Source: Dokdonia pacifica (lineage in GTDB: Bacteria > Bacteroidota > Bacteroidia > Flavobacteriales > Flavobacteriaceae). From it: a DNA stretch of 64,000 bases. Made by a program: the position numbers and the translations under genes. This document shows, in pieces, positions 1 through 9,846 of the stretch (position 1 is its first letter; each line of letters begins with the position of its first letter). The stretch lies in NCBI RefSeq assembly GCF_900188275.1, contig NZ_FZNY01000005.1:124001-188000 (forward strand), given 5' to 3'. The notes under the pieces were generated by a model, which saw only the letters and a program-made list of their open reading frames with translations, was not told the DNA's origin and did no database searches.

Positions 1-887
1 GTAATATCATTGTTGTTAAACTCTCCGTCTTCACTAGAGCTAAAACAAGCTTGCATTACTGAAGTTACATCTCTTCCAGTTGGTGTTCCTGCAACATGTA
101 CAGCACCATCAGAACCAGATCCTTCATTTCCTTGAGAAGAGGTTGGACAGCTTAAACGGTCAAACCAATCTGAGTGACGGAAACCAACTGCATGTCCAAT
201 CTCATGAGTAATTACATGCTCATTTACATTTGTAGAGAATCCATCAAGATTATATATCTGTATAAATTTATGTGGACGTCCTGCGCTTGTTGGGAATCCA
301 GCTACACCTCCAGAACCACTATTATTAGTAGAGTTGTCATATACAACCATATCTGCAGCGTTAAAATTTGTACCATACGTTAAATTAAACTGTAATGTTA
401 CTCCACTTAAACGGTTGTAGTTGTTTACAGCCCATTGTAGTGCCGTTTGCCCTCTGTTAGAAAGTCCAAACTGATCATTTCCTGTGTACCCTAAAATATC
501 AATAGTACGATTATTTCCAGTTACTAAATTAAATGTACGATACTGACGACTTTGTGCATCTATAGCTTGCATCGCATTTAATTCTGCCTCTGTAACAACA
601 ATATCATCTCCGATATAAATACGTTGCTCAATAGTTCCATCTGGTAAATGGAAATCACCTTTAGTAACAGCACCAGCATCTATATCTAAATTATTGATAA
701 GGTCTAGTACTTTTTGGTCGGTAACAGGCTCTCTAGTGGTGACATCAGAGTTTACAATATCTGCTGCAGAAACTTCAGTTACAAGATTTGCATCATCTTC
801 AATAGTAACTTCGTCACGTTCACAACTTGAGAACAATAACATCGTTCCTGCCATTAAAAGAAAAACTGATTTAAGATTTGTCTTCAT
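1..887 (-). CDS. Exported M57-type (HEIGH) zinc metalloprotease, C-terminus cut by window edge
   Basis: The reading frame is open from an ATG at 887 to the window edge, about 295 codons. Its paralogue at 8647-9555 ends six residues after the aligned point, so only a few residues are missing. The N-terminus is a lipoprotein-like signal (MKTNLKS, hydrophobic stretch, FSSC). The zinc-binding motif HEIGHAVGFRH lies near residues 228-238 and fits the dual-action HEIGH metallopeptidase family (M57). The protein is probably exported, lipid-anchored and degrades extracellular or periplasmic protein. The substrate is unknown. Its leader and 5' region resemble those of the second copy about 8 kb away, so the two are dispersed duplicates. 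Family assignment is fairly secure; cellular role is inference. Confidence 0.85.
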   Translation of the reverse strand, partial: MKTNLKSVFLLMAGTMLLFSSCERDEVTIEDDANLVTEVSAADIVNSDVTTREPVTDQKVLDLINNLDIDAGAVTKGDFHLPDGTIEQRIYIGDDIVVTEAELNAMQAIDAQSRQYRTFNLVTGNNRTIDILGYTGNDQFGLSNRGQTALQWAVNNYNRLSGVTLQFNLTYGTNFNAADMVVYDNSTNNSGSGGVAGFPTSAGRPHKFIQIYNLDGFSTNVNEHVITHEIGHAVGFRHSDWFDRLSCPTSSQGNEGSGSDGAVHVAGTPTGRDVTSVMQACFSSSEDGEFNNNDI

Positions 888-1187
888 TTTGATAAATATT
901 TTGATTAGTAATGGTATAAATATACTAACAAAATGCTAAAACAATGAGGATTATTTAAAAAATTAACATAAATTATATTAAAATTTACGGTAAAACCATA
1001 AAAAAGACTGTTTTTAAGGTTTTTCCTTAAAGCGATTTTACAAGTAAATAAATGAATATTAAGTTGCTTACTGGCAACTATATGGAAGGGTTGTATTTAA
1101 TATACGCTAGAAAAAGAAAAATAGATCATCAAAAAAAATATTTTTTTTTAAACGAACATTTTATAGGATATGTCAGTTAGGTACGAC
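888..1187. other. Intergenic region, 300 bp, no gene
   Basis: This very AT-rich stretch lies upstream of the minus-strand M57 gene and downstream of the minus-strand LON-domain gene. The part next to the M57 start (about 888-910) resembles the matching part upstream of the paralogue at 9555, including a shared TTTTGATTAGTAA. A weak stem (AGTTGC/GCAACT, 1072-1089) has no T-run. I see no coding potential. Confidence 0.5.
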
Positions 1188-1826
1188 CTAGAGATTTTCA
1201 AAATCTAATGGATCAAAATTTTTAAAATGACCATTCATTTTTATAACTTCTTTTGTCCTATTTACAGATCGTATGGTTGGTAATACTATAGTAAGGTGTT
1301 GAATCAAATACTCATATCGTTCTTTTTCTGAAGAGATTTGGAGTAATTCATATTCTTGTGTTATAGTAAGTCCCATTTTATGAGATAATGTATACGAAGT
1401 TATTGTTTCCGGATCAACCACTGGAGTTGGTATCTCTAATTCTTTATAGAATGAGGTAAGTAACTGTACGAATTGTTTTCTTAATGCTTCAGTACCGTCT
1501 TTGATCTCATTATAAAATTGTACGGTACCGCCAGCATATAATCTATCATCCAATCTATTATAAAAATCGACCAATTTAAAAACACGAATTCCTTTACAAA
1601 TAATATCACTTGCTCCTGTGGGATACCGCTTCACAACTTTTAGCAGTTCCATCTCTGTGCCATATTCAAGGCGTTTATTAATATAAGTAGGTATTCCAAA
1701 TGTCACTTTTTCTTCTTCACAATCCTCTAGTAGTTGTTGATACCGTAGTTCAAAAATATGAAGCGGAAGCTCTTCTCCAGGAAAGGCAACTAATTCAAGA
1801 GGAAACATAGGCAATGTAGCGATCAT
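1188..1826 (-). CDS. LON substrate-binding domain protein
   Basis: The 212-residue product opens with a stretch (LPMFPLELVAFPGEELPLHIFE) typical of the Lon protease N-terminal domain (PF02190). There is no AAA+ ATPase and no Ser-Lys protease domain, so this is the stand-alone LON-domain family common in Bacteroidota and many other bacteria. No signal peptide is visible, so it should be cytoplasmic. Its biochemical role is unknown; peptide or substrate binding is inferred from the domain. It is divergent from lysA, with about 150 bp between the starts. Confidence 0.85.
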   Translation of the reverse strand: MIATLPMFPLELVAFPGEELPLHIFELRYQQLLEDCEEEKVTFGIPTYINKRLEYGTEMELLKVVKRYPTGASDIICKGIRVFKLVDFYNRLDDRLYAGGTVQFYNEIKDGTEALRKQFVQLLTSFYKELEIPTPVVDPETITSYTLSHKMGLTITQEYELLQISSEKERYEYLIQHLTIVLPTIRSVNRTKEVIKMNGHFKNFDPLDFENL

Positions 1827-1973
1827 TTCTTGTGGTTTTTATATGAAATTTACAAAAGAAGCTTATAATTGTTATCGAAATCCTAAATTTTAACCTTCTT
1901 GTTGAACTTTTTATGTTTTAGGCATTGTCCATTAAGAATAGTCTACTAATTTCGTAGGCAAAAAAATGTTGTT

Positions 1974-3197
1974 ATGACAAACAAAGATCTTTTACGAGTA
2001 GTTCAGGAACATGACAGTCCTGTATATGTGTATAATGCCGAAACTATTACTAGGCAATATAAACGTTTGACTTCTGCTTTTAAAAAGGTCAAACAATTAC
2101 GATTAAACTATGCTGTAAAGGCGTTAAGCAACATTTCTGTCTTGCAACACATACATGGTTTAGGGGCAGGATTGGATACTGTTTCTATACAAGAAGTACG
2201 TCTTGGTTTAGCATCTGGATGCCCAGCAGATCGTATTATTTTTACCCCTAATGGAGTCTCTCTAGAAGAGATTGAATCTGTGTCAAAAATGGGGGTTCAA
2301 ATCAATATTGACAATTTATCAATACTTGAACAATTTGGAACCAAATATCCTAATATTCCAGTATGTATTCGTATAAATCCGCATGTGATGGCTGGAGGAA
2401 ATACTAATATTTCTGTAGGACATATTGATAGTAAATTTGGTATTAGTATTCATCAAGTACCTCATATTTTACGTATTGTCGAGAATACCAATATGAACAT
2501 TAATGGTATTCATATGCACACGGGAAGTGATATCCTAGATATTGATGTATTCTTATATGCTTCTGAAATTCTTTTTGACACAGCAAAAAACTTTCCAAAT
2601 TTAGATTTTATAGATTTTGGTAGTGGTTTTAAAGTACCCTACAAGACTGGTGATATTGAGACCAACATAGAAGAGTTAGGTGATAAATTGGGAACGCGTT
2701 TTAACGCTTTCGCGAAAGCGTATGGAAAACCTTTAACATTAACCTTTGAGCCTGGAAAATTTCTAGTAAGTGAAGCAGGGAAATTCTTGGTAAATGTAAA
2801 TGTGGTTAAGCAAACCACCTCAACCGTTTTTGCGCAAGTAGATAGTGGTTTTAACCATTTAATACGCCCAATGCTCTACGGAAGTCGTCATGAAATTCAT
2901 AACATTAGCAATCCAAATGGCCGTGAACGCTTTTATAGTGTGGTAGGATACATTTGTGAGACAGATACATTTGCAAATAATAGACGTATTGCTGAGATAA
3001 GTGAAGGTGATATTCTTGCTTTTAGTAACGCAGGGGCTTATTGTTTTACAATGGCTAGTAACTATAATAGTCGCTACCGCCCTGCTGAAGTACTCTGGAA
3101 GGATGGAGAAGCGCATTTAATACGTAAACGAGAAACTTTTGAAGACCTTCTACATAATCAAATTCCATTAAAGGAACTTGCAGAGGTCACCCAATAA
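1974..3197 (+). CDS. lysA: Diaminopimelate decarboxylase LysA
   Basis: LysA catalyses the PLP-dependent decarboxylation of meso-diaminopimelate to L-lysine, the last step of lysine synthesis, in the cytoplasm. The 407-residue protein shows the fold III decarboxylase pattern: NYAVKALSN with PLP-lysine K49, the HMHTGSD segment near 180-186, EPGK at 259-262 and the CETD active-site motif at 328-331. It has a normal length for the family. Residues 245-249 read AFAKA and are encoded by an exact copy of the iterated palindrome. The M23 gene follows 52 bp downstream on the same strand and may be co-transcribed, though the roles are unrelated. Confidence 0.95.
   Translation: MTNKDLLRVVQEHDSPVYVYNAETITRQYKRLTSAFKKVKQLRLNYAVKALSNISVLQHIHGLGAGLDTVSIQEVRLGLASGCPADRIIFTPNGVSLEEIESVSKMGVQINIDNLSILEQFGTKYPNIPVCIRINPHVMAGGNTNISVGHIDSKFGISIHQVPHILRIVENTNMNINGIHMHTGSDILDIDVFLYASEILFDTAKNFPNLDFIDFGSGFKVPYKTGDIETNIEELGDKLGTRFNAFAKAYGKPLTLTFEPGKFLVSEAGKFLVNVNVVKQTTSTVFAQVDSGFNHLIRPMLYGSRHEIHNISNPNGRERFYSVVGYICETDTFANNRRIAEISEGDILAFSNAGAYCFTMASNYNSRYRPAEVLWKDGEAHLIRKRETFEDLLHNQIPLKELAEVTQ
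2705..2720. repeat. Iterated palindrome inside lysA
   Basis: Exact core GCTTTCGCGAAAGC at 2706-2719, flanked by C and G. It is read in frame as AFAKA in LysA. Confidence 0.9.
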
Positions 3198-3249
3198 ATA
3201 ACACATCGTATAAACGTAACAAAGCGTATATTAGTTCGTCTTTTAAAAA

Positions 3250-4056
3250 ATGACTCGTATGCGCTTTGTTATAATATTATGCTTATTTCCACTTTATTGC
3301 TTTGGGCAAATACAATTAGACTTCACCAAAGAATATAAAGAAGATTCTCTTTACCTAGGAATTAAAAACAATTCTATTATTCCAATTTGGTATAAAGAAT
3401 TAAAAAGAGATACTATTGATTATAGTACACATCGCTATAAGCTTGCAGTCATGCAACCTAAGGACTCTCTATTTCCTATTGCCATTATTCCAATAAATGC
3501 TATAAAGGATACATCTGATATTGCTATCAAAGATTTCATTAATTATAGACTTGTGAAAGCAAATCCTGATGCAGTTCACGATGATTCATTTTTGTATGAG
3601 TTACCCTATGCAAAAGGAGCCCAATATGAGGTTATTCAGACATTTGGAAATTCGTTTAGTCATAACAAACCTACATCAAGATATGCCGTAGATTTTAAAA
3701 TGCCAATTGGTACTCCCCTATTTGCAATAAGAGGAGGTATTGTAATGGGTGTCGTAGAAAAATATAAAGAACATGGTGGTGAAGACTTTATAGATAAAGG
3801 CAATAATATTCTCATCTTGCATGATGATGGCACCTATGCACAATATTCACATTTAGATTATAATGGCGCCGATGTAGAGATAGGTGACGTTGTAGAACAA
3901 GGAGATTATATAGGAAAATCTGGACATACTGGTTATTCTACAAGGCCACATCTGCATCTTGTCATTAAAAATGGTGATGGTATTTCCCTTCCATTTTATT
4001 TTAAAGTACGTCCAAAGAAAAAACTTAAAAACGGAAAGAAATACATAAGAAGGTAA
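3250..4056 (+). CDS. Exported M23 family metallopeptidase (LytM-like)
   Basis: The 268-residue protein has an N-terminal signal peptide ending near CFGQ (residue 20). Its C-terminal half is an M23/lysostaphin-type domain. The zinc and catalytic residues appear as the RYAVDF segment (D148), YSHL (H201) and HLHL (H234, H236). Such enzymes cut peptide cross-links of peptidoglycan, or act as activators of amidases when degenerate; here the residues look intact. Residues 21-120 are a family-specific N-terminal region I do not recognise. It sits between lysA and a penicillin-interacting-type lipoprotein on the same strand. Confidence 0.85.
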   Translation: MTRMRFVIILCLFPLYCFGQIQLDFTKEYKEDSLYLGIKNNSIIPIWYKELKRDTIDYSTHRYKLAVMQPKDSLFPIAIIPINAIKDTSDIAIKDFINYRLVKANPDAVHDDSFLYELPYAKGAQYEVIQTFGNSFSHNKPTSRYAVDFKMPIGTPLFAIRGGIVMGVVEKYKEHGGEDFIDKGNNILILHDDGTYAQYSHLDYNGADVEIGDVVEQGDYIGKSGHTGYSTRPHLHLVIKNGDGISLPFYFKVRPKKKLKNGKKYIRR

Positions 4057-4094
4057 ATAGGTACATTGCATTTTAAAAATTAGTATTTTTAAGA

Positions 4095-5231
4095 ATGCGT
4101 ATTTCTCTTTTTATGCTCATTGCTAGTAGTTTATTTTTAGGTTCTTGTACGACACCTATAGACACTGTTTTAGAATCATCAGATCATCCAGCTATACAAA
4201 AAGTAATGGATAGCTTGGAAAACCATGAGATTCAAATCCTATATACACAGATAGATACTACAGATAAAGGTCTTATTGAGTTTACAGATTATACATTTCA
4301 AGAAAATAGAAAGCAATATTTCTATCCAGCTAGTACTGTCAAACTTCCTATTGCATTACTTGCTGCAGAATATGTAAATGAGCACCCTGAACTTCATTTA
4401 GACACACCATATATTTCTACTAGAGACTCTATATTACATAGTGTTGCAGACGATATACGGCAAATTTTCGCCGTGAGCGATAATGAAGCATATAATAGAT
4501 TATATGATATGTTAGGGAGAGATTATATAAACAAACGTCTTAAAGAACTAGACCTCTCCCCTACACGTATTGCACATCGTCTTTCTACAGGTAATGCAGC
4601 TATTCCTGAAAGAGGTACTATCAAGTTTTTCCCGTCTTATGAAGGAGAAGTTGTTGCCTTAAAAGGGCTCACTGACCAACCTATTAAGAACGTATCTATT
4701 AAAAATCAACAGAAAGGAAAAGGATATATAAAGGATGGAAATCTGATTCAAACACCTTTTGACTTTACAGAGAAGAATTATTTTCCTCTCAAATCACAAC
4801 ACACATTGATGAAACGTTTCTTTTTTGAAGATCAATTTGATCCAGATGAACGTTTTGATATCTCCTATACCGATAAAGTACGTATTCAAAAATCAATGTA
4901 TACGCTTCCGCGAAATGCAAAGTATGATGCTGAGACATATGATGATAGTTATGTAAAGTTCTTTATGTATGGAGATTCTAAAGATACAATTCCTGATCAT
5001 ATCAAAATATATAATAAAGTAGGGTATGCCTATGGCACTCTTACTGAAACTGCTTATGTCGTTGATGAAAAAGAAGAAATACAGTTTTTACTTTCTGCAA
5101 CCATACTTGTAAATGAGAATGGTATTTTTAATGATGACACCTATGAATATGATACTATAGGCATTCCATTTTTAGCGCAATTAGGTAGAGAAATTTATGA
5201 TTTAGAGAAAAGTAGAAAACAAGAAAAATGA
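4095..5231 (+). CDS. Class A beta-lactamase-like serine hydrolase lipoprotein
   Basis: The 378-residue protein has a lipoprotein signal (SLFLGSC, Cys18). The serine-hydrolase pattern is clear: STVK with nucleophile S80 and K83, then SDN at 128-130, then a KVG segment near residue 310 in the place of the usual KTG. This is the beta-lactamase-2 family (PF13354). True class A beta-lactamases are about 290 residues, so this is larger and is more likely a membrane-anchored serine hydrolase of unknown substrate than a resistance enzyme. It follows the M23 gene by 38 bp on the same strand, which makes a cell-wall role plausible. Confidence 0.75.
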   Translation: MRISLFMLIASSLFLGSCTTPIDTVLESSDHPAIQKVMDSLENHEIQILYTQIDTTDKGLIEFTDYTFQENRKQYFYPASTVKLPIALLAAEYVNEHPELHLDTPYISTRDSILHSVADDIRQIFAVSDNEAYNRLYDMLGRDYINKRLKELDLSPTRIAHRLSTGNAAIPERGTIKFFPSYEGEVVALKGLTDQPIKNVSIKNQQKGKGYIKDGNLIQTPFDFTEKNYFPLKSQHTLMKRFFFEDQFDPDERFDISYTDKVRIQKSMYTLPRNAKYDAETYDDSYVKFFMYGDSKDTIPDHIKIYNKVGYAYGTLTETAYVVDEKEEIQFLLSATILVNENGIFNDDTYEYDTIGIPFLAQLGREIYDLEKSRKQEK

Positions 5232-5299
5232 GTGCTTTCGGTAAAGAGTTTAATTCCACTTTTTTTTGTTTCTTCGCGATCAGAACAACCTAAGGCACT

Positions 5300-5866
5300 A
5301 TGAGTAATTTAAGAGAACTCCAAAAAAGAAGTACTGTATGTGAATTATGCGCTAGCGATGAAGGACTACAAGCGTATACAGTGACTCCAAAAGAAGCACA
5401 AATTCTTATCTGTGCTAATTGCGTTGGTCAAATAGAAGACTCAGAAACAATAGACTCCAATCACTGGAGGTGTCTTAATGATAGTATGTGGAGTGAAGTA
5501 GATACTGTAAAGGTTATTGCTTGGCGTATGCTACATCGTCTTAAAAAAGAAGGGTGGCCACAGGACTTACTAGATATGATGTATCTAGAAGAAGATGTCC
5601 AATCATGGGCAGAGGCTACAGGAGATCATATTGAAGAAGATGAGAACACCATTATCCATAAAGATTCCAATGGTGCACGCCTGTCACATGGTGATAGTGT
5701 CGTTCTTATAAAAGATCTAGATGTTAAGGGTGCTAACTTTACTGCAAAACGAGGTGCTTTTATGCGTAATATTACACTCGTACACGATAATGCTGAGCAT
5801 ATTGAAGGTAAAATCAATGGTCAACAAGTGGTGATTGTTACTAAGTATGTAAAAAAGAGTAATTAG
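5300..5866 (+). CDS. PhnA-domain zinc-ribbon protein (YjdM-like)
   Basis: The 188-residue protein has an N-terminal zinc ribbon (C14xxC17 and C38xxC41) and a C-terminal PhnA domain (GDSVVLIKDLDVKG onward, about residues 127-188). E. coli YjdM, formerly PhnA, has the same C-terminal domain, but its link to phosphonate use was withdrawn, so the function is unknown. Residues 45-120 form a longer middle region than in the short family members. The stop codon TAG overlaps the stop of the convergent gene at 5863 (shared TTAG). Confidence 0.85.
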   Translation: MSNLRELQKRSTVCELCASDEGLQAYTVTPKEAQILICANCVGQIEDSETIDSNHWRCLNDSMWSEVDTVKVIAWRMLHRLKKEGWPQDLLDMMYLEEDVQSWAEATGDHIEEDENTIIHKDSNGARLSHGDSVVLIKDLDVKGANFTAKRGAFMRNITLVHDNAEHIEGKINGQQVVIVTKYVKKSN

Positions 5867-6849
5867 TTCTTTATTATTTTATGAGTTTTGCCATTCAACT
5901 TTAAAAAGTATACACCTACTGATAAGCTGGAAATATCAATTTTAGTATCTTCAAGCCTAATGTAAGATGTATAATCCTGACCAAATATCGTATACAATTT
6001 AATGTCTTGAACTATTAATCCATTTGTTTCGATTTGAATGTATGTACTACTTGGATTTGGATATACTTTCAAATTTTCTGATTCAAAATTTTCGACACTC
6101 AACGCAGAGTCAAATGGATATAGATCAAAACCAATAGCATCAAAATAACTTAACCTGTTTGGAATTGTTTGAGTAATGGTATTATAATCTTGACTGGAAA
6201 TCACATCAGCACGATACCTGGCAGCCAACCATGTCAAAAAACTCTCAGCTATATCTTCTGTGGTTGGGTTTGCTTCCGCATAGGTAGAAATAAATTCATC
6301 ATCTAAATTTTGAGCACTTATCCATCCGTTAGATGCTGCATGTGTTGCATCTAGTGATGTATGACTAGCCTCATGTATTAATGTTTCTTCAAGGATTCCA
6401 TCGTTTTCATATAGAACAGTTTGTCCAGTATGAATGAGTATAGAATTATTTCCTCCTCCAAAAAGTTCTGTTCCTTGATGAATCCATATTTCATCTACAT
6501 CTACTCTCAAAGCTGTAGGTAATTGTCCAATTAAAAATGCATATTTTTCTGCTTCAATAGTAGCATTATCGACACTACCAAACTCACTATTAACTTGAGC
6601 AACACTTGTTAATCCATCATCCCAAACAACATCAAACAAAAAAGCATTCACGGTTACCCAATCGTTTACTCTTCTATCAAACATCACCACAACATCTTGT
6701 CCTATATATGTAGTACTTAAAATTGCAGAGGGATCTTCTGAAGTAATAATATCTGGATCAAAAAAAATAGTCCCATTATAAGGTGCTTGAGCCTTTAAGC
6801 AATTCGTAGAGATTACTATTAGAAAAAATATAAGTAGTTGTCTTACCAT
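5863..6849 (-). CDS. T9SS-secreted protein with HEASH zinc-peptidase-like motif
   Basis: The 328-residue product has a signal peptide (cleavage near LKAQ, residue 21) and a C-terminal type A T9SS sorting domain of about 75 residues, starting near YPNPSS at 262. The middle holds HEASH at 159-163, a fit to HExxH, followed about 40 residues later by AESF (E202), which could be the third zinc ligand of a gluzincin-type site. I do not recognise a named peptidase family, so protease activity is inferred only from these residues. It is likely released at the cell surface. Confidence 0.7.
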   Translation of the reverse strand: MVRQLLIFFLIVISTNCLKAQAPYNGTIFFDPDIITSEDPSAILSTTYIGQDVVVMFDRRVNDWVTVNAFLFDVVWDDGLTSVAQVNSEFGSVDNATIEAEKYAFLIGQLPTALRVDVDEIWIHQGTELFGGGNNSILIHTGQTVLYENDGILEETLIHEASHTSLDATHAASNGWISAQNLDDEFISTYAEANPTTEDIAESFLTWLAARYRADVISSQDYNTITQTIPNRLSYFDAIGFDLYPFDSALSVENFESENLKVYPNPSSTYIQIETNGLIVQDIKLYTIFGQDYTSYIRLEDTKIDISSLSVGVYFLKLNGKTHKIIKN

Positions 6850-7301
6850 TTTATTAAATTATAGATATGAATAAAGGTAATTTATCCTTTAATAAAATGG
6901 AAAATGATATATGCTCATTTCTCTTAAAATAAAATGGATATAACGGTATTATGTATAATAAAAAATTGAATGTACTTTTCAAAGTAATTTACCTCACGAT
7001 CATGCGTGTAACAAATTCTGTACAATAAATAGTCAAAATATCTATTGTATCTATTATACTTTTAGCATGTTATTTTCATTTTAATTGAAATCATAGTTTT
7101 TTAAGTAAAAAACCTCTTTTTCAATTGTTCTATATGAATTATTCCGCATAAACACTTTCACGACAGTAAATTTCTTATCTAATTTTGATTACATAGTATA
7201 CTATATGTTTTTAAAAAATAATTTCTAGGCTTACAATTCTAAAACTAAAAAATCAAAGAGCCTAACAATCATTTATAATATCCTACAAATAAACTACAAT
7301 T
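6850..7301. other. Intergenic region between divergent T9SS genes
   Basis: These 452 bp separate two divergently transcribed secreted-protein genes and are very AT-rich. I see no open frame that looks real and no RNA gene. It must hold both promoters; one possible -7 box is listed separately. Confidence 0.5.
7180..7187 (+). promoter_or_regulatory. Possible Bacteroidota -7 box upstream of 7302 gene
   Basis: TAATTTTG fits TAnnTTTG. It lies about 115 bp before the ATG, so a long leader would be needed. No convincing -33 TTTG is seen. Confidence 0.3.
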
Positions 7302-8252
7302 ATGAAAAAAATTACACTTTTGGCATCTTTAACTGCCTTAACAGCATTTGGACAACAACCAACAACAGCATCTGAGTACGTACAAATAAATTTAGACAAT
7401 ACGCAATTACAGACAACTTCGATTAGATCTCACACTAGTGCTTCTAGATTTCAGACAGAAAATATAACATTATTTGAAACTAGAGAAGCATTTTTAGACA
7501 ACTGTGCTGATGGTGAATTTCTAACTTTTGAGGATTTTGAAGGGTTTACAGGAGGTCCAGATGACTCTGTAGAAGCATGCAGTACTATAATTGATTCTTC
7601 TGGAGATAATTGTTTCCTTGAAGGAGAAATACAAGAAGGAGTTTCTTTTACTAGCAGTGCTGGCAATATGGTATTTTTTAATGAGGGATCATTTGGAGTA
7701 GAAAACCCAGGTGTAGGTGCAGATGTTTTCTCATCATTCACTATTATAAACTTTACTGCAGCTAGTTCTATTACTAGTGTAGGTTTTGATTTATACTCTC
7801 CTTTAGGAGATGGAGGACCTATTGAAGCTAGAGTATTTGGAGAAACTGGACTTATAGAAGCGGTTACCTTTGATGTTGGATCTACTGCATTTTTTGTAGG
7901 TATTGTTGCAGATGAACCGATTGTACAAATAGAATTAGAAAATCCTGAAGGTGTCATTATAGAGCTTGTTACTCAATTCTATTTTGGAAATTGTGAAGCT
8001 CTTAATATAGAAGAAAATACTTTTGGAAATTTTAATTTCTTTCCTAATCCAACTCAAAATGAAGTAACGATTAGTTCAACAATAGCAGTAGAAAAGATTT
8101 CCATCTATAACCTTTTAGGACAAAAGGTTAAATCACAAACGGTTAATTCAACCACCTCAAATATAGATGTTTCTAATTTAAAAACAGGAGTTTACATTCT
8201 TGAAGTGACTTCAAATGGCCAAATAGGTGCATTTAAAATGATTAAAGAATAA
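7302..8252 (+). CDS. T9SS-secreted protein of unknown function
   Basis: The 316-residue protein has a short signal peptide (MKKITLLASL, cleavage near FGQ at 18). A central acidic region of about 180 residues is followed by a type A T9SS sorting domain (FFPNPTQNEV onward, about residues 243-316), ending in a hydrophobic-basic tail. The central region may be a beta-sandwich of the kind found in environmental lipid- or sugar-binding domains, but I recognise no catalytic motif. It is a monocistronic unit with its own terminator at 8315-8352. Confidence 0.75.
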   Translation: MKKITLLASLTALTAFGQQPTTASEYVQINLDNTQLQTTSIRSHTSASRFQTENITLFETREAFLDNCADGEFLTFEDFEGFTGGPDDSVEACSTIIDSSGDNCFLEGEIQEGVSFTSSAGNMVFFNEGSFGVENPGVGADVFSSFTIINFTAASSITSVGFDLYSPLGDGGPIEARVFGETGLIEAVTFDVGSTAFFVGIVADEPIVQIELENPEGVIIELVTQFYFGNCEALNIEENTFGNFNFFPNPTQNEVTISSTIAVEKISIYNLLGQKVKSQTVNSTTSNIDVSNLKTGVYILEVTSNGQIGAFKMIKE

Positions 8253-8314
8253 TCATAGAAATTATTGATTCTTAAAAAAAAGAATTATTAAGGAAATAAA
8301 AATTATTTCAATAT

Positions 8315-8352
8315 AAAAAGTGACTATCTAGACTTTTAGATAGTCACTTTTT
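8315..8352. terminator. Strong bidirectional hairpin terminator
   Basis: Perfect 16-bp stem (AAAAAGTGACTATCTA and its complement) with a 6-base loop. Terminal A-run and T-run suit both strands. It ends the 7302-8252 gene. Confidence 0.85.
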
Positions 8353-8563
8353 ATTTGAATACATACTTATTATTATTCTAACATATTTATTTTAAAGAGG
8401 AATCGTTTAAACAAAAATAAACTGACACCAAAATAAGTGTAAACTAATAGTTATAGAATAGTAACTTTTAATGACTTATTATTTATAGATTAGTGTAACT
8501 ACAAAGTATACTGCCTGATATTATAATTCTAATATTGATCCCTAAGTTCAATAATTGTTTTAA

Positions 8564-8580
8564 CGCTTTCGCGAAAGCAT
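8564..8580. repeat. Iterated palindrome, intergenic
   Basis: Exact core GCTTTCGCGAAAGC at 8565-8578, in the gap between the 7302 gene and the M57 gene, just beyond the M57 terminator. Confidence 0.9.
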
Positions 8581-8586
8581 ATACAA

Positions 8587-8617
8587 AAAACGCTTCCTTA
8601 ATAGCAGAAAGCGTTTT
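8587..8617 (-). terminator. Terminator of the second M57 gene
   Basis: Stem AAAACGCTT/AAGCGTTTT with a T-run on the minus strand, 30 bp past the stop of the gene at 8647-9555. Confidence 0.7.
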
Positions 8618-8646
8618 ATTATAACTTTTAAAAATACTAAACTGGC

Positions 8647-9555
8647 CTAGTAAATATTTCTAAGTGCGGTAATATCATTCCCATTAAACTCTCCATCAGT
8701 ACCAGCTCTAACACACGCATTCATTACAGATGTAAAATCATTTCCAGTTGGTGTTCCTGAAATATGTACAGCACCATCAGATCCTGAACCTTCATTTCCT
8801 CTAAGAGGTCCCACTGGACAACTAATTCTATTAAAGAAGTCTGTATGTCTAAAGCCTACTGAATGCCCTATTTCATGTGCAATTACATGCTCTATGGTAT
8901 TTAAAGGTGCATTTCCTATACCAAATATTTGTACCCACTTAAATGCACGTCCTGAGCTATCTGGAAAACCAGCTACACCACCTGATTCACCAGGTCTATT
9001 TGCTGTTATATCATACACTACCATATCTGCTGCTTGAAAATTAGATCCATACGTTAGATTAAATTGTAATGACACACCACTTAATCTATTATAATTATCA
9101 ACTGCCCATTGCAATGCTGTTCTTTCATTATTATTAAGCGAAAATTGATCATTATTTACATATCCTAAAATATCAATAGTTCGATTATTACCTGTTACTA
9201 AGTTAAAAGTTCGATATTGACGACTTTGATCTTCTATAAACTGCATTGCTTGTAATTCAGCTTCAGTAATAGTAATATCATGACCAATGTAAATACGTTG
9301 TTCTACAGTCCCATCCGGTAAATGGAAATCTCCTTTTGTTACATCGCCTGAATCGATTTCAAGAGTTCTAATAAGGTCTAGTATTTTTTGATCTGTTACG
9401 GGTTCTTGAGGTATGAATTTGTCTACTACTTCTTGTGAAGATTCTGTTACAAGATTTGCATCTTCTTCAATAGAAATTTCATCTTGCTCACAGCTAAATA
9501 AAAAGAATGTAACACCTGTCAATAAAAGAAAAATTGATTTTAAATTTGTTTTCAT
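8647..9555 (-). CDS. Exported M57-type (HEIGH) zinc metalloprotease, paralogue 2
   Basis: The 302-residue lipoprotein-like protein (LFSC near residue 22) is a close paralogue of the gene at 1-887. Long stretches are nearly identical, for example SRQYRTFNLVTGNNRTIDIL. The zinc motif HEIGHSVGFRH begins at about residue 227, and a conserved C-terminal block (GSGSDGAVHISGTPTGNDFT) precedes the end. It belongs to the dual-action HEIGH metallopeptidase family (M57). It is probably surface or periplasmic; no T9SS sorting domain is present. Its terminator lies at 8587-8617. Substrate unknown. Confidence 0.85.
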   Translation of the reverse strand: MKTNLKSIFLLLTGVTFFLFSCEQDEISIEEDANLVTESSQEVVDKFIPQEPVTDQKILDLIRTLEIDSGDVTKGDFHLPDGTVEQRIYIGHDITITEAELQAMQFIEDQSRQYRTFNLVTGNNRTIDILGYVNNDQFSLNNNERTALQWAVDNYNRLSGVSLQFNLTYGSNFQAADMVVYDITANRPGESGGVAGFPDSSGRAFKWVQIFGIGNAPLNTIEHVIAHEIGHSVGFRHTDFFNRISCPVGPLRGNEGSGSDGAVHISGTPTGNDFTSVMNACVRAGTDGEFNGNDITALRNIY

Positions 9556-9846
9556 TTTAATAAAGTTTTGATTAGTAAAAAATTAAGTTTATTAAAACTA
9601 CATACTCTTAAATTTTTCTTAAAATAGAATCTTTGGTTTTTGTTCTATTTTAAAATTGAAACAAGTTTTTAATTATGAAAATAAAATCGATTTAACATTT
9701 TTAATTAATAATTGTTAATAAATCTAAAAAAAACATGTATGATTACTTATAATTTAACCATTTAAAACACCACTAAATAAAAGAGGATTGGGAATAGCAA
9801 AATCACACAATTCATTCAAGATAAACTAATTAACAATCTTCAAAAA

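Noticed and set aside
4901-4920. TACGCTTCCGCGAAATGCAA inside the beta-lactamase-like gene
   Set aside because: Similar to the iterated palindrome but changed at both arms and in a different frame (LPRN); too degenerate to count.
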